From contig JAPPIK010000051.1 in assembly GCA_028820655.1 (NCBI GenBank), positions 1 through 60,005 of the forward strand: a stretch of DNA of 60,005 nt, given 5' to 3'. Origin of the DNA: Candidatus Poribacteria bacterium (GTDB taxonomy: Bacteria; Poribacteria; WGA-4E; JAJDTR01). The position numbers and the translations under genes were made by a program. Below the pieces are notes generated by a model. The model did not search any database, had not been told where the DNA came from, and saw nothing but the letters and a program-made list of their open reading frames with translations. Below, one piece after another: positions 9,346 to 17,262 of the stretch; positions within the stretch are counted from its first letter, which is position 1; every line of letters starts with the position of its first letter.

Positions 9346-9469
9346 AGCCGTACAGAACGCACCGGGTTGATGCTCTCAACGTTTCCACTTCGCGCACGGC
9401 TTAAGAACCTGTTTGCCGAGTTTTGATAGGTCCCCTTAAACGGTGTAAGTTTCCCGGGAGGACGATACG

Positions 9470-9883
9470 ATGTTATTCTAGCACATAATCGGCGCTCTAT
9501 GTTCGATCTTGATTTTCGGTTTGCTCTTCGCATCGATACAGTTTGACGTTGACAACGAATTTGTAACCTTTTGCGCTCCCATGGGTTTCTTGACTGCCAT
9601 AGTTTATGGCTGCCTTTATCTGGTCGAAAAACGAAAACAGCCAAGCGAAAAGACGCCGTCGAAGGGTTTCATGATGGCCCTCGACTATTTCACACTTGTA
9701 GTTAGTATTATAGTAATATGCGAAAGTTTGATTGTGGCCGGGCTCGACGGCAGTATTCTGCCTCTAATCACGGGAGCGACCTACTTCTTCGCCGCTGCCG
9801 CCGTAGTTTTCTACATAGAGGAAAATCGGAAAGCCTCGCCGCTTGAGAAGAGCGAAGAACAATCTTCCGAAATTCATGGTTAG
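9470..9883 (+). pseudogene. Family M membrane gene with TAG at codon 4
   Basis: The ancestral start ATG at 9470 has GGAGG eight bases upstream, and alignment with the gene at 8328 (MSFLQIL against MLF-stop-HII) shows that TTG CAA has become TAG CAC. After the stop the frame stays open to 9883 and keeps the full family pattern: DVDNEFVTFCAPMGF, EKRKQPSEKTPSKGF and LPLITGATYFFAAAA. Translation might restart at TTG 9509, giving 124 aa that lacks most of helix 1. Either a young pseudogene or a poorly translated gene. The 3' end and the following leader are duplicated at 10679-10867. Confidence 0.75.
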
Positions 9884-9959
9884 ATAAGCGTGGAAGTAAA
9901 GTCGCGCCGCTCATGCGTCTCAAGCGAGGAGGCGGTCGATCCATCGAAAGGGAGATGCA

Positions 9960-10365
9960 ATGTCAAAGTTTCTATGGATTATTTTCGTCGTCGCATTCGG
10001 GCTGGTGGTATATTTCATAGTCATCGGCATCAAATCTGACATCGAAAACTATTTCGTTTTATATGGCGTGCCGTCAGGGCTAGCGATTGCCGTGATGTAT
10101 TCTTGTCTATTGCGAATTTACAAGACAACACCGGTGGACAAGAAAGAACCAATCACGCTATTTGAGAAGCTCATTACGATGCTGTTTATAGCAGTTAGTA
10201 TATTGGTATGTATCGTTTAGTGTGATGCGAGCACACGATCACCGCGAGTTGTTGCCATTGACGACAGGATTGTGCTACTTTTTCGCGGCGGCGGCAGCCT
10301 GCGCTAATTTCGAAGAGAGGCTGAAAGCTCCGCGGAACATGAGAGAGGACGATCAACCTTCTTGA
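9960..10365 (+). pseudogene. Family M membrane gene broken by a frameshift
   Basis: ATG 9960 has AAGGGAG upstream and the first 86 codons encode three helices (LWIIFVVAFGLVVYFIVIG first) with the linker YKTTPVDKKEPI. A TAG at 10218-10220 ends the frame, but one base removed from the TTT at 10216-10218 lets it continue as SVMRAHDHRELLPLTTGLCY and FFAAAAA, the family's fourth helix, to TGA at 10363-10365. The downstream part matches the tail of the gene at 9470, so the break is recent. If real, the 86-aa product lacks the last helix. Confidence 0.7.
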
Positions 10366-10582
10366 AGAAACGATAGGATAAAACAAGAACAAACCGCATT
10401 CGTTTGAGCGGCACGAGAGCCGAGGTTTGATAGGTTGCCTTAAGAACCTGTTTGAAGAGTCGGCAGCAAAGCTATTTTTGGTTATCTGACGACAGTTTTT
10501 GAAGTTTGTGTAACTGCCTGCTGTATACCTGTCGCCCCGCTGGGGCATTGGTAGGCAAGGTCTCGGTGTTTCTACACACCTT

Positions 10583-10665
10583 CAAGATCTCTATCGCACT
10601 CGCTATCCGCTCTCTTGATCCCTCCGGGGCTTTTAGATGCTGGTGCGAAGTGCGCACCTTACAAA
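10583..10665. repeat. C element followed by intact B
   Basis: C (AGATCTCTATCGCACTCG-CTATCCGCTCTC-TTGATC) at 10583-10620 is followed by B (GATGCTGGTGCGAAGTGCGCACC) at 10637-10662. Immediately right of B begins the duplicated tail of a family M gene, so the repeats sit exactly at the point where that copy was truncated. Left of them, 10441-10455 carries TTAAGAACCTGTTTG, also found at 9400-9416 and similar to the inverted ends of the element at 17102-17240. Confidence 0.7.
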
Positions 10666-10678
10666 TTGCATTTTCAGT

Positions 10679-10778
10679 CTTCTTCGCCGCTGCCGCCGTA
10701 GTTTTCTACATAGAGGAAAATCGGAAAGCCTCGCCGCTTGAGAAGAGCGAAGAACAATCTTCCGAAATTCATGGTTAG
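10679..10778 (+). pseudogene. Duplicated 3' end of the 9470-9883 gene
   Basis: From 10679 to about 10867 the sequence is nearly identical to 9784-9972: the last 33 codons of the family M gene (FFAAAAVVFYIEENRKASP onwards), its TAG, the intergenic leader and the SD and start of the following gene. Only a few bases differ. Its 5' part is missing and replaced by C and B repeats. The duplicated leader now serves the gene at 10855. Confidence 0.8.
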
Positions 10779-10854
10779 ATAAGCGTGGAAGTAAAGTCGC
10801 GCCGCTCATGCGTCTCAATCGAGGAGGCGGTCGTTCTATCGAAAAGGAGATGCC

Positions 10855-11157
10855 ATGCCGAATATAAGTGATGACCCCCAACTTCTACGGGTTTCGCTCA
10901 TCGGTCTATTGAGCGCCGTCGTCTTCATGTGCCTCTATCTGCAGGAAAAGAGAACGGCGCCGGAGCAGAGAACACCGCCGGGCGGGTTCGTAACTTTTCT
11001 CCTGTACATTTTCCCGATAGCGTTTGTGATTGGCGCGTGCATGGGCGTTGCGGTGACGTTGGACACCGGCGACCCGCGAAATTTGCTGCCCGTGTTCACC
11101 AGCGGATTGACTGTGGCAGCGGTACTGCTGTGGGGGCGGGCAAAGAAAGTGCGGTAG
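10855..11157 (+). CDS. Family M-related membrane protein, three helices
   Basis: A 100-aa protein; AAAAGGAG is six bases before the ATG. It aligns with helices 2-4 of the family M proteins (CLYLQEKRTAPEQRTPPGGF; LLPVFTSGLTVAAVLLW) but starts without helix 1. The leader is a copy of that of the gene at 9960. It ends with a basic tail, GRAKKVR. It is the last gene of the local cluster. Confidence 0.7.
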   Translation: MPNISDDPQLLRVSLIGLLSAVVFMCLYLQEKRTAPEQRTPPGGFVTFLLYIFPIAFVIGACMGVAVTLDTGDPRNLLPVFTSGLTVAAVLLWGRAKKVR

Positions 11158-11194
11158 CGGCTGGCGTTCCGGTGTGCTTAGGAACGTAGGAAAA

Positions 11195-11808
11195 GCAGTG
11201 GATCTCTACGGGACTTCTATCGCACTCCTTATTCAGTCGTTTGATCCTTCGTTATTCGCTCAGTTGCTGGAGAGTGATGAGTGAAGAGTGGATAGCAGGG
11301 GGAAGGGACGGGAAGAGTGGAAGAGTGGAAGGGGGGAATGGCGGGCGGCGGTGACGTGCAGCGGGCGCGGGAACCGCGCCGCTACGGCGGAGGTTTGAGC
11401 GGCCGGTCAGTTGATGGTCGCGATTCGGAGATCGCTCCTACGAGGAGAAGAGAGGATTGTGTGCATTGCAGTTCTATCGACATGGCCGGGATCTCTATCG
11501 CGCTAGGAATCCTATCGCACTCGTTATTCACTCGCTTGATCTATCCACTCCCTTGATCCGCTGGAGTGCAAAGGCGAGCGTCGTTTGTTTCTATTGACAT
11601 GCCACAGCATTTTCTATCGCGTTCCCTATTCAGTCACTTGATCCTCTGGAGCGGGGAATCGCGACCTGGAGATCGCTCCTACAGGGAGAAGAGGGGATTG
11701 TGCGCATTGCAGTCAATTGACATAGCCGGGATCTCTATCGCGCCAGGAATCCTATCGCACTCGTTATTCACTCGCTTGATCTATCCACTCCCTTGATCCG
11801 CTGGAGTG
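11195..11808. repeat. Long mosaic of A, C and D repeats with a local duplication
   Basis: Order: C (11199-11250, with an extra CTTCGTTATTCGCTCAGTTG unit), purine-rich F-type sequence (11275-11340), a block GCGCCGCTACGGCGGAGG followed by GAGCGGCCGGTCAGTTGATGG, A (11419-11442, loop CGGA), D split by C (11480-11568), D split by C joined to A (11583-11683), and a second D split by C (11719-11808). The 120-bp piece at 11440-11560 recurs at about 11688-11800 and 13432-13555, and the GCGCCGCTACGGC block at 13326. No gene is supported; the frames present are repeat-derived. Confidence 0.8.
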
Positions 11809-11985
11809 AAAACCTTACCGCGCAGGAACACTTTTCACGGCTAGTCATTGAGCGAAAACTGAATGTGTCCCGATGATGGATTGTGATCGCAAACTAACGG
11901 TTTGCGGTACGAGAGTGTTACTTGCCGAAAGAATCATTCCGAGAGGAATGTTGGAGTGTTGTCAAGTTACACCGTAAATGCCGAC
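11809..11985. repeat. Diverged long D-type unit
   Basis: Following the D hairpin comes a decayed version of the 187-bp unit seen at 47.4-48.1 kb: GTGTTACTTGCCGAAAGAAT, an inner inverted pair ATTCCGAGAGGAAT, and CAAGTTACACC. The outer arms GTGTTACTTG and CAAGTTACAC are near-perfect inverted repeats, so the whole could fold into one long hairpin. Confidence 0.55.
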
Positions 11986-12114
11986 GCGCGAAAATGCAGC
12001 GATTAGGTTTTGGTACTCCCTTATAAACGTACAGCGGCGGCTGTCACGGGTATCGGCGCCTCCATCTTCGCCAGCCCTCGTCAATTGGCTGTATTAACAC
12101 CGCTTGTGGGAAGA

Positions 12115-12369
12115 ATGGCTTTCATCGAATTCATTGCCTTCTGTATATCCGGTGCGATGATCGGCGTAACTTTGGTGTATCTCCAGCCTCTCTTAGACTC
12201 GTGGACAATCGTCCAAGAGTATATAGCCGCGAGTATCTTGGCAATCGTTGGATGGTTAATAGTGCGGAAATCAAATAAAAATACATCCAAGCACAGACTT
12301 TTCTATCGCCCGGTTGGCGCCGTTCCGTTAACCGTCGGCATCGCGATCTTCGTTATGCCGTTATTATAG
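12115..12369 (+). CDS. Small hydrophobic membrane protein
   Basis: An 84-aa protein from ATG 12115 (weak GGGAAGA upstream); the frame is open back to a TTG at 12010, and that stretch also contains a hydrophobic segment, so the true start is uncertain. Three membrane helices are visible: IEFIAFCISGAMIGVTLVYL, YIAASILAIVGWLIV and VPLTVGIAIFVMPLL. Basic residues RKSNKNTSKHR lie between helices 2 and 3. Function unknown. Confidence 0.45.
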   Translation: MAFIEFIAFCISGAMIGVTLVYLQPLLDSWTIVQEYIAASILAIVGWLIVRKSNKNTSKHRLFYRPVGAVPLTVGIAIFVMPLL

Positions 12370-12429
12370 CGGATAAGAGATAGGATTGTCTTTTGACTTT
12401 GATGCGTCCCTGCCCGTGGTGGTGGGCGA

Positions 12430-12564
12430 ATGCAGCGCAAGATAGAGCGTCGTCAACCACACGCGGAAATGAATGAAACTCCGATAATTGCACCGCCATC
12501 TCAAAGGGGTCAACTTACCCCTGAACGTTCTCCCACCCTTCAGTCAGTATTTGACGAGATTTAA
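12430..12564 (+). CDS. Possible 44-aa leader ORF upstream of the 12568 gene
   Basis: ATG at 12430 begins a 44-codon frame ending in TAA three bases before the next start. The product is polar (ending TPERSPTLQSVFDEI), with no signal or anchor. GGTGGTGGGCGA precedes it. The tight spacing suggests either translational coupling or a remnant of a fused gene. The evidence is positional only. Confidence 0.3.
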   Translation: MQRKIERRQPHAEMNETPIIAPPSQRGQLTPERSPTLQSVFDEI

Positions 12565-12567
12565 GAC

Positions 12568-13242
12568 ATGAAAACGAAATTGTATGTTGCAATTGCATTG
12601 GGCGTCATGCTAGTCGCAATTTCGGGGTTGATACGCTATCGATTGAACAACACGGTTGACGAACCGGTGATAACCTACGTGATGCCGGAACGCACTGGCG
12701 ATGTCGATACCGGTCGTTCTGCGCCGCTCGGAACATCCGTACAATCGGATAAGGGGTTCCATGTTGATGAAAGGGGTCATGAACCTGCCGAACACTTGGT
12801 CGATGAGGTTGCAACGCCAACGGCGGAGGAATCCGTCAAAGACAACCTTGATGTCGAATCACAACAAGATGATATTGGCAAAATTGAAGAATTGCCTGCC
12901 GACTCGGTTGAGCCTGAGTTTTCAATGACTCTTGGCGATCTAATGGAGTCCAATGGCATGACTCAATCGCAAATTGAATTGATGACAAGTGTATTTCCCT
13001 TCTATCCGAACGTTAACATTGCGTCGGTAGAGTTTATCGAGATGGTTGATAGGATTGGCGAATTCATCGATCGACAGATGCGAGAGATTACGGAATCCCT
13101 CACCATCGATGAAGCCAGATTGATGGTTCAATTTATGAAGGAAGATTCTACCATGACTGCCGAAGAATCTCGGATTTTAACTCAAGAATATTTCCCTGTT
13201 CATCTCCAAGATGCGTTAAGGAAGGAAGGGGTGTTACCATGA
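12568..13242 (+). CDS. Signal-anchor protein with acidic linker
   Basis: A 224-aa protein. Residues about 4-22 form a membrane anchor (LYVAIALGVMLVAISGLIRY), followed by about 85 acidic, proline- and serine-containing residues that look disordered, then a helical domain from about residue 120 (MTLGDLMESNGMTQSQIELM; SLTIDEARLMVQFMKED). The C-terminal domain probably sits in the periplasm. The SD is weak. Right after the stop begins an F-type repeat, AGCAGTGGTCAGTGA. I do not recognise the family. Confidence 0.7.
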   Translation: MKTKLYVAIALGVMLVAISGLIRYRLNNTVDEPVITYVMPERTGDVDTGRSAPLGTSVQSDKGFHVDERGHEPAEHLVDEVATPTAEESVKDNLDVESQQDDIGKIEELPADSVEPEFSMTLGDLMESNGMTQSQIELMTSVFPFYPNVNIASVEFIEMVDRIGEFIDRQMREITESLTIDEARLMVQFMKEDSTMTAEESRILTQEYFPVHLQDALRKEGVLP

Positions 13243-13245
13243 AAG

Positions 13246-13690
13246 CAGTGGTCAGTGATCAGTGGGGAAGGGAAGAAGGGGGATGGGAGGAGGGATTATC
13301 TAAATCACGGATTACGGGGATCTCTACCGCGCCGCTACGGCGGAGGCCTGAGCGGCCGGTCAGTTGATGGTCGCGATTCGGAGATCGCTCCTACAGATGG
13401 CGTGGGGAATCGCGACCTGGAGATCGCTCCTACGAGGAGAAGAGAAGATTATGTGCATTGCAGTCTATTGACATGGCCGGGATCTCTATCGCGCTAAGAA
13501 TCCTATCGCACTCGTTATTCACTCGCTTGATCTATCCACTCCCTTGATCCGCTGGAGTGCAGGAATTAGGTTCGTCGCCATCTACAGACATTTCGCTCCT
13601 CTGGAGCGAAAAACCAGAGTTACCTGCTGAAAGGATTATTTCGATAGGGATTATGGCGTGCTATCAAGGGAACTCCGCCGCGAGGTTGCA
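13246..13690. repeat. F, A, A, D-with-C and long D-type repeat block
   Basis: F-type sequence (AGCAGTGGTCAGTGATCAG, purine-rich tract, AATCACGGATTACGG), then GCGCCGCTACGGCGGAGG, two A hairpins in tandem (13373-13396 and 13406-13432), a D split by C (13464-13560) and a decayed long D tail (TACCTGCTGAAAGGATTATT to CTATCAAGGGAACTC). The order closely follows that at 11.3-11.9 kb, so the two blocks are related by duplication. Confidence 0.75.
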
Positions 13691-13709
13691 GCTCATCATG
13701 TAACAGCCA

Positions 13710-14048
13710 TTATCGGAAGTGGTATGTTAGATAAAACCAGAGTTCAATCAAGCGCAAGTGGAGTACTATGGGAATCCAGACCTGCCATAGCCGGTGTTCG
13801 ACTTTAAGGCGCAGAGGCAGGGCATCGATAGCCATATGATATTCGGCCATGTAACGGTCAAAGGCGTCGTCCCATTCCGTGCTTGGGTATTCGAGCCCTT
13901 CTGTCAGTTCGGACAACCTAACTTGAACTAGATCTCGGTGGATACGATTCTCGTATTCGTCATCAATGAAAATCATGAACGCGCTGAAACAACAGAATAG
14001 CAGGAAGCAAGCGACGGGGACGATCCACCACCAGTGCTTTTTATTCAC
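13710..14048 (-). CDS. Small membrane protein, paralogue of 16748-17086
   Basis: A 112-aa protein beginning at GTG with AGGAGGTG upstream. It starts NKKHWWWIVPVACFLLF, one membrane anchor, then a stretch of acidic helix, and ends in a second hydrophobic segment (VWIPIVLHLRLIELWFY). The paralogue at 16748 shares NKKH-WIVPVACFLLF and the DDEYE-R motif. It follows the lipoprotein gene at 14071 with 22 bases between; the junction CGATAATGGCTGTTAAAGGAGG recurs at other gene boundaries in this region. Confidence 0.7.
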   Translation of the reverse strand: MNKKHWWWIVPVACFLLFCCFSAFMIFIDDEYENRIHRDLVQVRLSELTEGLEYPSTEWDDAFDRYMAEYHMAIDALPLRLKVEHRLWQVWIPIVLHLRLIELWFYLTYHFR

Positions 14049-14070
14049 TATGCACCTCCTTTAACAGCCA

Positions 14071-14685
14071 TTATCGGACGTCTTTGGCTTCCGGCAATCT
14101 CTTGAATTCTCGGGCGGTCTCCCACCGGTCCAGATGGTAGACGATGCGACCAACGTAGTCGTCGACGGTCATGTGCAACACCCTCTCCGCAAATTCCAAA
14201 TCCTCGCGGCGTCTTTTGGTCTCTTCGGCGGTCAGTTCGCCGCCCTCTTTCTCCCGTTTCGCGAAGGCGGCGCGCGTTTCGTCCGAGTAGAACGCTTCAA
14301 CGGGGTGGCCCACGTCGTCGAATACGTCGGCAAGAGTGATGCGCAGGTTGAGCGGGTTATTGTGGGAGAGGTGTTCACGCCGCCGGACAGCCTTCCGGTA
14401 CCACGTGTTCAGGCGGTTCTCCAACGCTTTCCGGCGGGCGCGGTGTTTTTTGGCAAAGTCGTACAGTTCTTTGTTGCCGAAGGACTTAGCCTTCTTATTG
14501 CCGATTTTTACGGTATTGTCGCCTAACACGACGAAGGGGGGCGGAACGCAGTCGAGTTTGGGGACGACCTTGGAAGCGACAGCGGGTTGTTCCGCGCCTT
14601 TCTGCCGGGCACAGCCGGTTGCGAGGATTGCCACAGCGAGTATGGGTAGTCCGGCTAAAAGCCGGCGTGCGAGCGGGCTGTTCAC
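14071..14685 (-). CDS. Lipoprotein of a local paralogous family (family L)
   Basis: A 204-aa lipoprotein. The frame is open to 14829, but GTG at 14685 has GGAGG six bases upstream and is followed by NSPLARRLLAGLPILAVAIL and the lipobox ATGC, identical in plan to the gene at 17263-18156. The mature part shares a signature with the genes at 17263, 18325, 36093 and 36622: a short beta part ending in a GN(M/K) motif, L-E-x-R-L-N-x-W-Y-x-K, then R-x-x-L-x-x-N-N-P-L, VG-P-x-x-AFYSDE, and a helix ending DY(V/I). Role unknown; anchored in the envelope. Confidence 0.8.
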   Translation of the reverse strand: MNSPLARRLLAGLPILAVAILATGCARQKGAEQPAVASKVVPKLDCVPPPFVVLGDNTVKIGNKKAKSFGNKELYDFAKKHRARRKALENRLNTWYRKAVRRREHLSHNNPLNLRITLADVFDDVGHPVEAFYSDETRAAFAKREKEGGELTAEETKRRREDLEFAERVLHMTVDDYVGRIVYHLDRWETAREFKRLPEAKDVR

Positions 14686-14758
14686 GTGGGACCTCCATGA
14701 CGCCAATGTACGAGGTTGAGACCCGGGGCCGCGGTGTATCTCCGCATGGTTAAGGGTT

Positions 14759-15067
14759 TCATGGTTGTTTGGCGGCGTGTTTGCGGTTGTTTCCACTCGT
14801 GAATTTTCGGACAAGCCACCGAATTCCATAGAGAATTACGACGACGAGCAGCGTACCAAAGGGAAGATAGCCGGCATAGTAGGCTATGCCCACGGCTAAA
14901 ACCAGCGCAGGCCATTTCAACCACCATCGTCCGGCACATACGAAGATCGACAGAAATAGGATGTGCAAACTTGCGGTTATCGGGCCTACAAACGGGTTTG
15001 GGAACAGATCCACGTTAAACATGAGGTTGCCGACCGTGATCAAGGTTCCCAAGATAATTTCGATCAT
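14759..15067 (-). CDS. Small membrane protein
   Basis: A 102-aa protein with four hydrophobic segments (IILGTLITVGNLMFNV; ITASLHILFLSIFVC; WPALVLAVGIAYYAGYL; GTLLVVVILYGIRWLV) and a basic tail KFTSGNNRKHAAKQ. No good SD precedes the ATG. It lies upstream of, and on the same strand as, the lipoprotein at 14071-14685. Family unknown. Confidence 0.55.
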   Translation of the reverse strand: MIEIILGTLITVGNLMFNVDLFPNPFVGPITASLHILFLSIFVCAGRWWLKWPALVLAVGIAYYAGYLPFGTLLVVVILYGIRWLVRKFTSGNNRKHAAKQP

Positions 15068-15233
15068 CGCACGTTAAGATATTATATTCAAAAGCGGAGG
15101 CAGAAAGACGACGAGCCGCCGAACGGGAATCTATGTATCCATGACGCCGCCGCTCCGCATTTTTTCACAGTGCCCGCTTGTATTCGCGTGACACCGGCAG
15201 TGGCGCACCCAATTGTCCGCCAAGAGATGAAAG

Positions 15234-15500
15234 TCAGGATGGCGCAAGATACGTCCAATGCCACGGGCTAAAAGTGCCAGATGAAGCTGAAATTAAAGTT
15301 GTCGCCAACAGTTTCGAACCGGCGCCGCGTGGTACGCGTCTGATAAAAGACCAATTCAGTTTGAGTATGACAGTGCCGATCGTCATATTGACGTGGATAG
15401 TGATCGCGGTTGCGAGAATCATGACCTCCCATGTGATCGGATAGAACCCTTTGCAGTCAGTGGCGATTTTGAACGCCCACAGCAGTGTTGAGATAATCAA
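15234..15500 (-). pseudogene. Possible membrane-gene remnant
   Basis: A TTG-initiated 88-codon frame with one good hydrophobic stretch (WEVMILATAITIHVNMTIGT) after LLWAFKIATDCKGFYPI. The WAF phrase recalls the DUF805 gene at 16281 (PLWAFNLRAS), but the rest does not follow that family. There is no SD. It may be the degraded product of a duplicated membrane gene. The rest of 15068-15534 shows nothing else I can support. Confidence 0.25.
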
Positions 15501-15534
15501 TATTCAGGCGGTTCTTTTTTTACTTTGGTAAACA

Positions 15535-15978
15535 TCATTCATCGTCATATGGAGCGAACGGAGACCCTGCTCCGTGTTTTGTATGGCTCCTTTGGGGTTT
15601 GGGGGTCGGTGGTTTTGGCGGTTCGCCGAAACGGTTCTCCGCCGGTGTGCCTCGAAAGAATGGGAGCGCTATGACGTTCCAGCCTAAGACGAAGGTGTAC
15701 CAGCCTTCCATATCCAGGTCGTGACATCGTCTGATGCAGGCCGCCATGCCTGCCCAGACCACAACCAAGTATGCGAAGATGCCCGCACCAGCCGCCAGTG
15801 CAAACAGCAAGGTGTCCACAACCACGCCAAACTTGCCCGGGAACGGAATCATCATTGTGGGGATGAACTGCAGCACAAGGATAAGCACACAGATGACGAC
15901 CCCGCGAATCCAGAAGGTTTTGCGGTTAATGCGTCCTTCGAACGATAATAAGTGATGGGAAAATAGGTTGTTGCTCAT
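15535..15978 (-). CDS. DUF805 membrane protein
   Basis: A 147-aa protein with DUF805 hallmarks: the N-terminal GRINRKTFW motif (consensus G-R-x-x-R-x-x-F/Y-W), two or three central hydrophobic helices, and RRCHDLDMEGWYTF (consensus R-R-x-H-D-x-x-x-S/G-G-W), then ENRFGEPP (consensus N-x-Y/F-G-x-x-P). The start ATG overlaps the stop of the upstream gene (ATGA), so translation is probably coupled. The C-terminus is proline-rich and polar. DUF805 proteins are inner-membrane proteins of unknown function. A second member lies at 16281. Confidence 0.9.
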   Translation of the reverse strand: MSNNLFSHHLLSFEGRINRKTFWIRGVVICVLILVLQFIPTMMIPFPGKFGVVVDTLLFALAAGAGIFAYLVVVWAGMAACIRRCHDLDMEGWYTFVLGWNVIALPFFRGTPAENRFGEPPKPPTPKPQRSHTKHGAGSPFAPYDDE

Positions 15979-16178
15979 GGGTTCACGACGTCAAAGCCCC
16001 AGTATCGCGTTGGGTCGTAGTACATGTAGAGGGCGAATACGAAGGCCGTCACGACGACGATTCCCGCGTACACCGTGACGACGACCTGTGACTCGATATT
16101 GGGGGCATCGAGGGCTTTGGGTGCGGCACAGGCGGCGAGGGAGAGAGCGATGGCGAGCGTGGGGATTATAGGTTTCAT
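15975..16178 (-). CDS. Tiny lipoprotein with a transmembrane helix
   Basis: A 67-aa product with GAGGAG upstream of the ATG. It starts MKPIIPTLAIALSLAAC, a lipobox (LAAC), followed by a short linker and a second hydrophobic helix, VVVTVYAGIVVVTAFVFALY. It overlaps the DUF805 gene by ATGA and the two are probably made together, suggesting a small partner of that membrane protein. Confidence 0.7.
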   Translation of the reverse strand: MKPIIPTLAIALSLAACAAPKALDAPNIESQVVVTVYAGIVVVTAFVFALYMYYDPTRYWGFDVVNP

Positions 16179-16280
16179 CGGTCAATCTCCTCAATAAAAC
16201 GATTTCTCCATATCAAGTTGCATGCGCCATGCGGTGCGCTATGTGTTAGGGGGCACCCTCCCCGGCGGTGACTCGGAGGT

Positions 16281-16718
16281 TCATTCGGGGTCGCCGTATT
16301 TGTTGGGACCGGTCGCCCCTTTCCAGATGCACAGAAAAAAGATCACAAAATAGGAAAACGGGATAAGGAGGAGCGCCCACCACCCGGACAAATCTAAGTC
16401 GTGCAGCCGACGTATGACGCGGTCAACCGTAAAGCCGATCTGGAACACGACCGCCGGAACAACGATCACTAGAAAGAAGGGCAGGATCGACGCCCTTAAA
16501 TTGAACGCCCACAAAGGACCTGTCGGTATTAGGTCCGCGATGGCGCCCGCGAACTTTACAGCTTGGCCGATCATAAAAGGGATAGCGGCATTGGTCACCA
16601 GGACGTGCATGTAAAACGTAAGCCGCCCGATTCTTCCGGAGCCTATGTTACCTGTATAAAGGAAAATCCGGGAAAGCGTGTCGCTGCCGATGCCGAAATG
16701 CCGGGAAGAGGCAAACAT
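16281..16718 (-). CDS. DUF805 membrane protein, second copy
   Basis: A 145-aa protein from ATG 16718 (GGAGG lies upstream, with longer than usual spacing). It has the same hallmarks as the 15535 gene: SGRIGRLTFYMHV, helices in the middle, RRLHDLDLSGWWALLLIPF, and a terminal GPNKYGDPE. The longer frame to 16805 would run through the end of the neighbouring gene and is rejected. The gene follows 16748-17086 on the same strand through a TAA-xx-GTTAAAGGAGG junction. Confidence 0.85.
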   Translation of the reverse strand: MFASSRHFGIGSDTLSRIFLYTGNIGSGRIGRLTFYMHVLVTNAAIPFMIGQAVKFAGAIADLIPTGPLWAFNLRASILPFFLVIVVPAVVFQIGFTVDRVIRRLHDLDLSGWWALLLIPFSYFVIFFLCIWKGATGPNKYGDPE

Positions 16719-16747
16719 TATTGTAGGGGTACCTCCTTTAACAGGAT

Positions 16748-17086
16748 TTATCGGACAAAGTAGGGAATTAGAGCGTCGGGAATCAGCGTCCCCCAGAACC
16801 TCCAAACGTGCATCTCTATTTTAAGACGTGGGGGCAGGGAATCAACAAATTCCTCACGTTCGGCTACGAAACGGTTCACTGCGGCCTCAAACTCATCCGT
16901 GTTTTCCCCATTGTCGTCGGTCATGGGGATTTTCCCGCTTGTGAACTCGGAGAAGTAATCTATACCTGGCAATTGGCGGAGACGCGACTCGTATTCGTCG
17001 TCGAGGTACATGATGAAGGCGCTAACACCGCCGAAGAGAAGGAAGCAAGCCACGGGGACGATCCAGAACCGGTGCTTTTTGTTCAC
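16748..17086 (-). CDS. Small membrane protein, paralogue of 13710-14048
   Basis: A 112-aa protein starting at GTG, with AAAGGAGG upstream. The anchor IVPVACFLLFGGVSAFIMYL is followed by DDEYESRLRQLPG and an acidic helical middle. Like its paralogue it ends in an amphipathic, partly hydrophobic stretch. The SD region was separated from the upstream gene by insertion of a small mobile element (17102-17240), but the SD itself is intact. Confidence 0.7.
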   Translation of the reverse strand: MNKKHRFWIVPVACFLLFGGVSAFIMYLDDEYESRLRQLPGIDYFSEFTSGKIPMTDDNGENTDEFEAAVNRFVAEREEFVDSLPPRLKIEMHVWRFWGTLIPDALIPYFVR

Positions 17087-17101
17087 TACGCCCCTCCTTT
17101 A

Positions 17102-17240
17102 GAGCCTGTTTGAAAATTACGATTTGTAAGGCGCGCACTGCGCACCCTGCAGAATTGTGGTAGAAAGAAACCAAGTTTTGAGGAAAAAACTCGGTTTTGA
17201 GACGCATGATTCCACTCGAAATGACTTTTCAAACAGGCTC
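17102..17240. mobile_element. 139-bp MITE-like element with 15-bp inverted ends and TTA duplication
   Basis: The ends GAGCCTGTTTGAAAA (17102-17116) and TTTTCAAACAGGCTC (17226-17240) are perfect inverted repeats, and TTA flanks the element on both sides (17099-17101, 17241-17243). The insertion splits a junction (CGATAATGGxTGTTAA/AGGAGG) that is uninterrupted at two other gene boundaries nearby. Internally it carries a B-type palindrome (GCGCACTGCGCACC) and the AACCAAG/CTCGGTT hairpin also present at 6654-6689. Short GAG-starting ends with a T-N-A target are typical of IS5-family (IS1031-like) elements, so it is probably a non-autonomous derivative. No transposase is present. Confidence 0.8.
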
Positions 17241-17262
17241 TTAACACCCATTATCGGATGTC

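Noticed and set aside
9470-9883. TAG readthrough as a sign of an altered genetic code
   Set aside because: TAG ends several other well-supported genes (e.g. 37415, 55610, 19384), so it is an ordinary stop.
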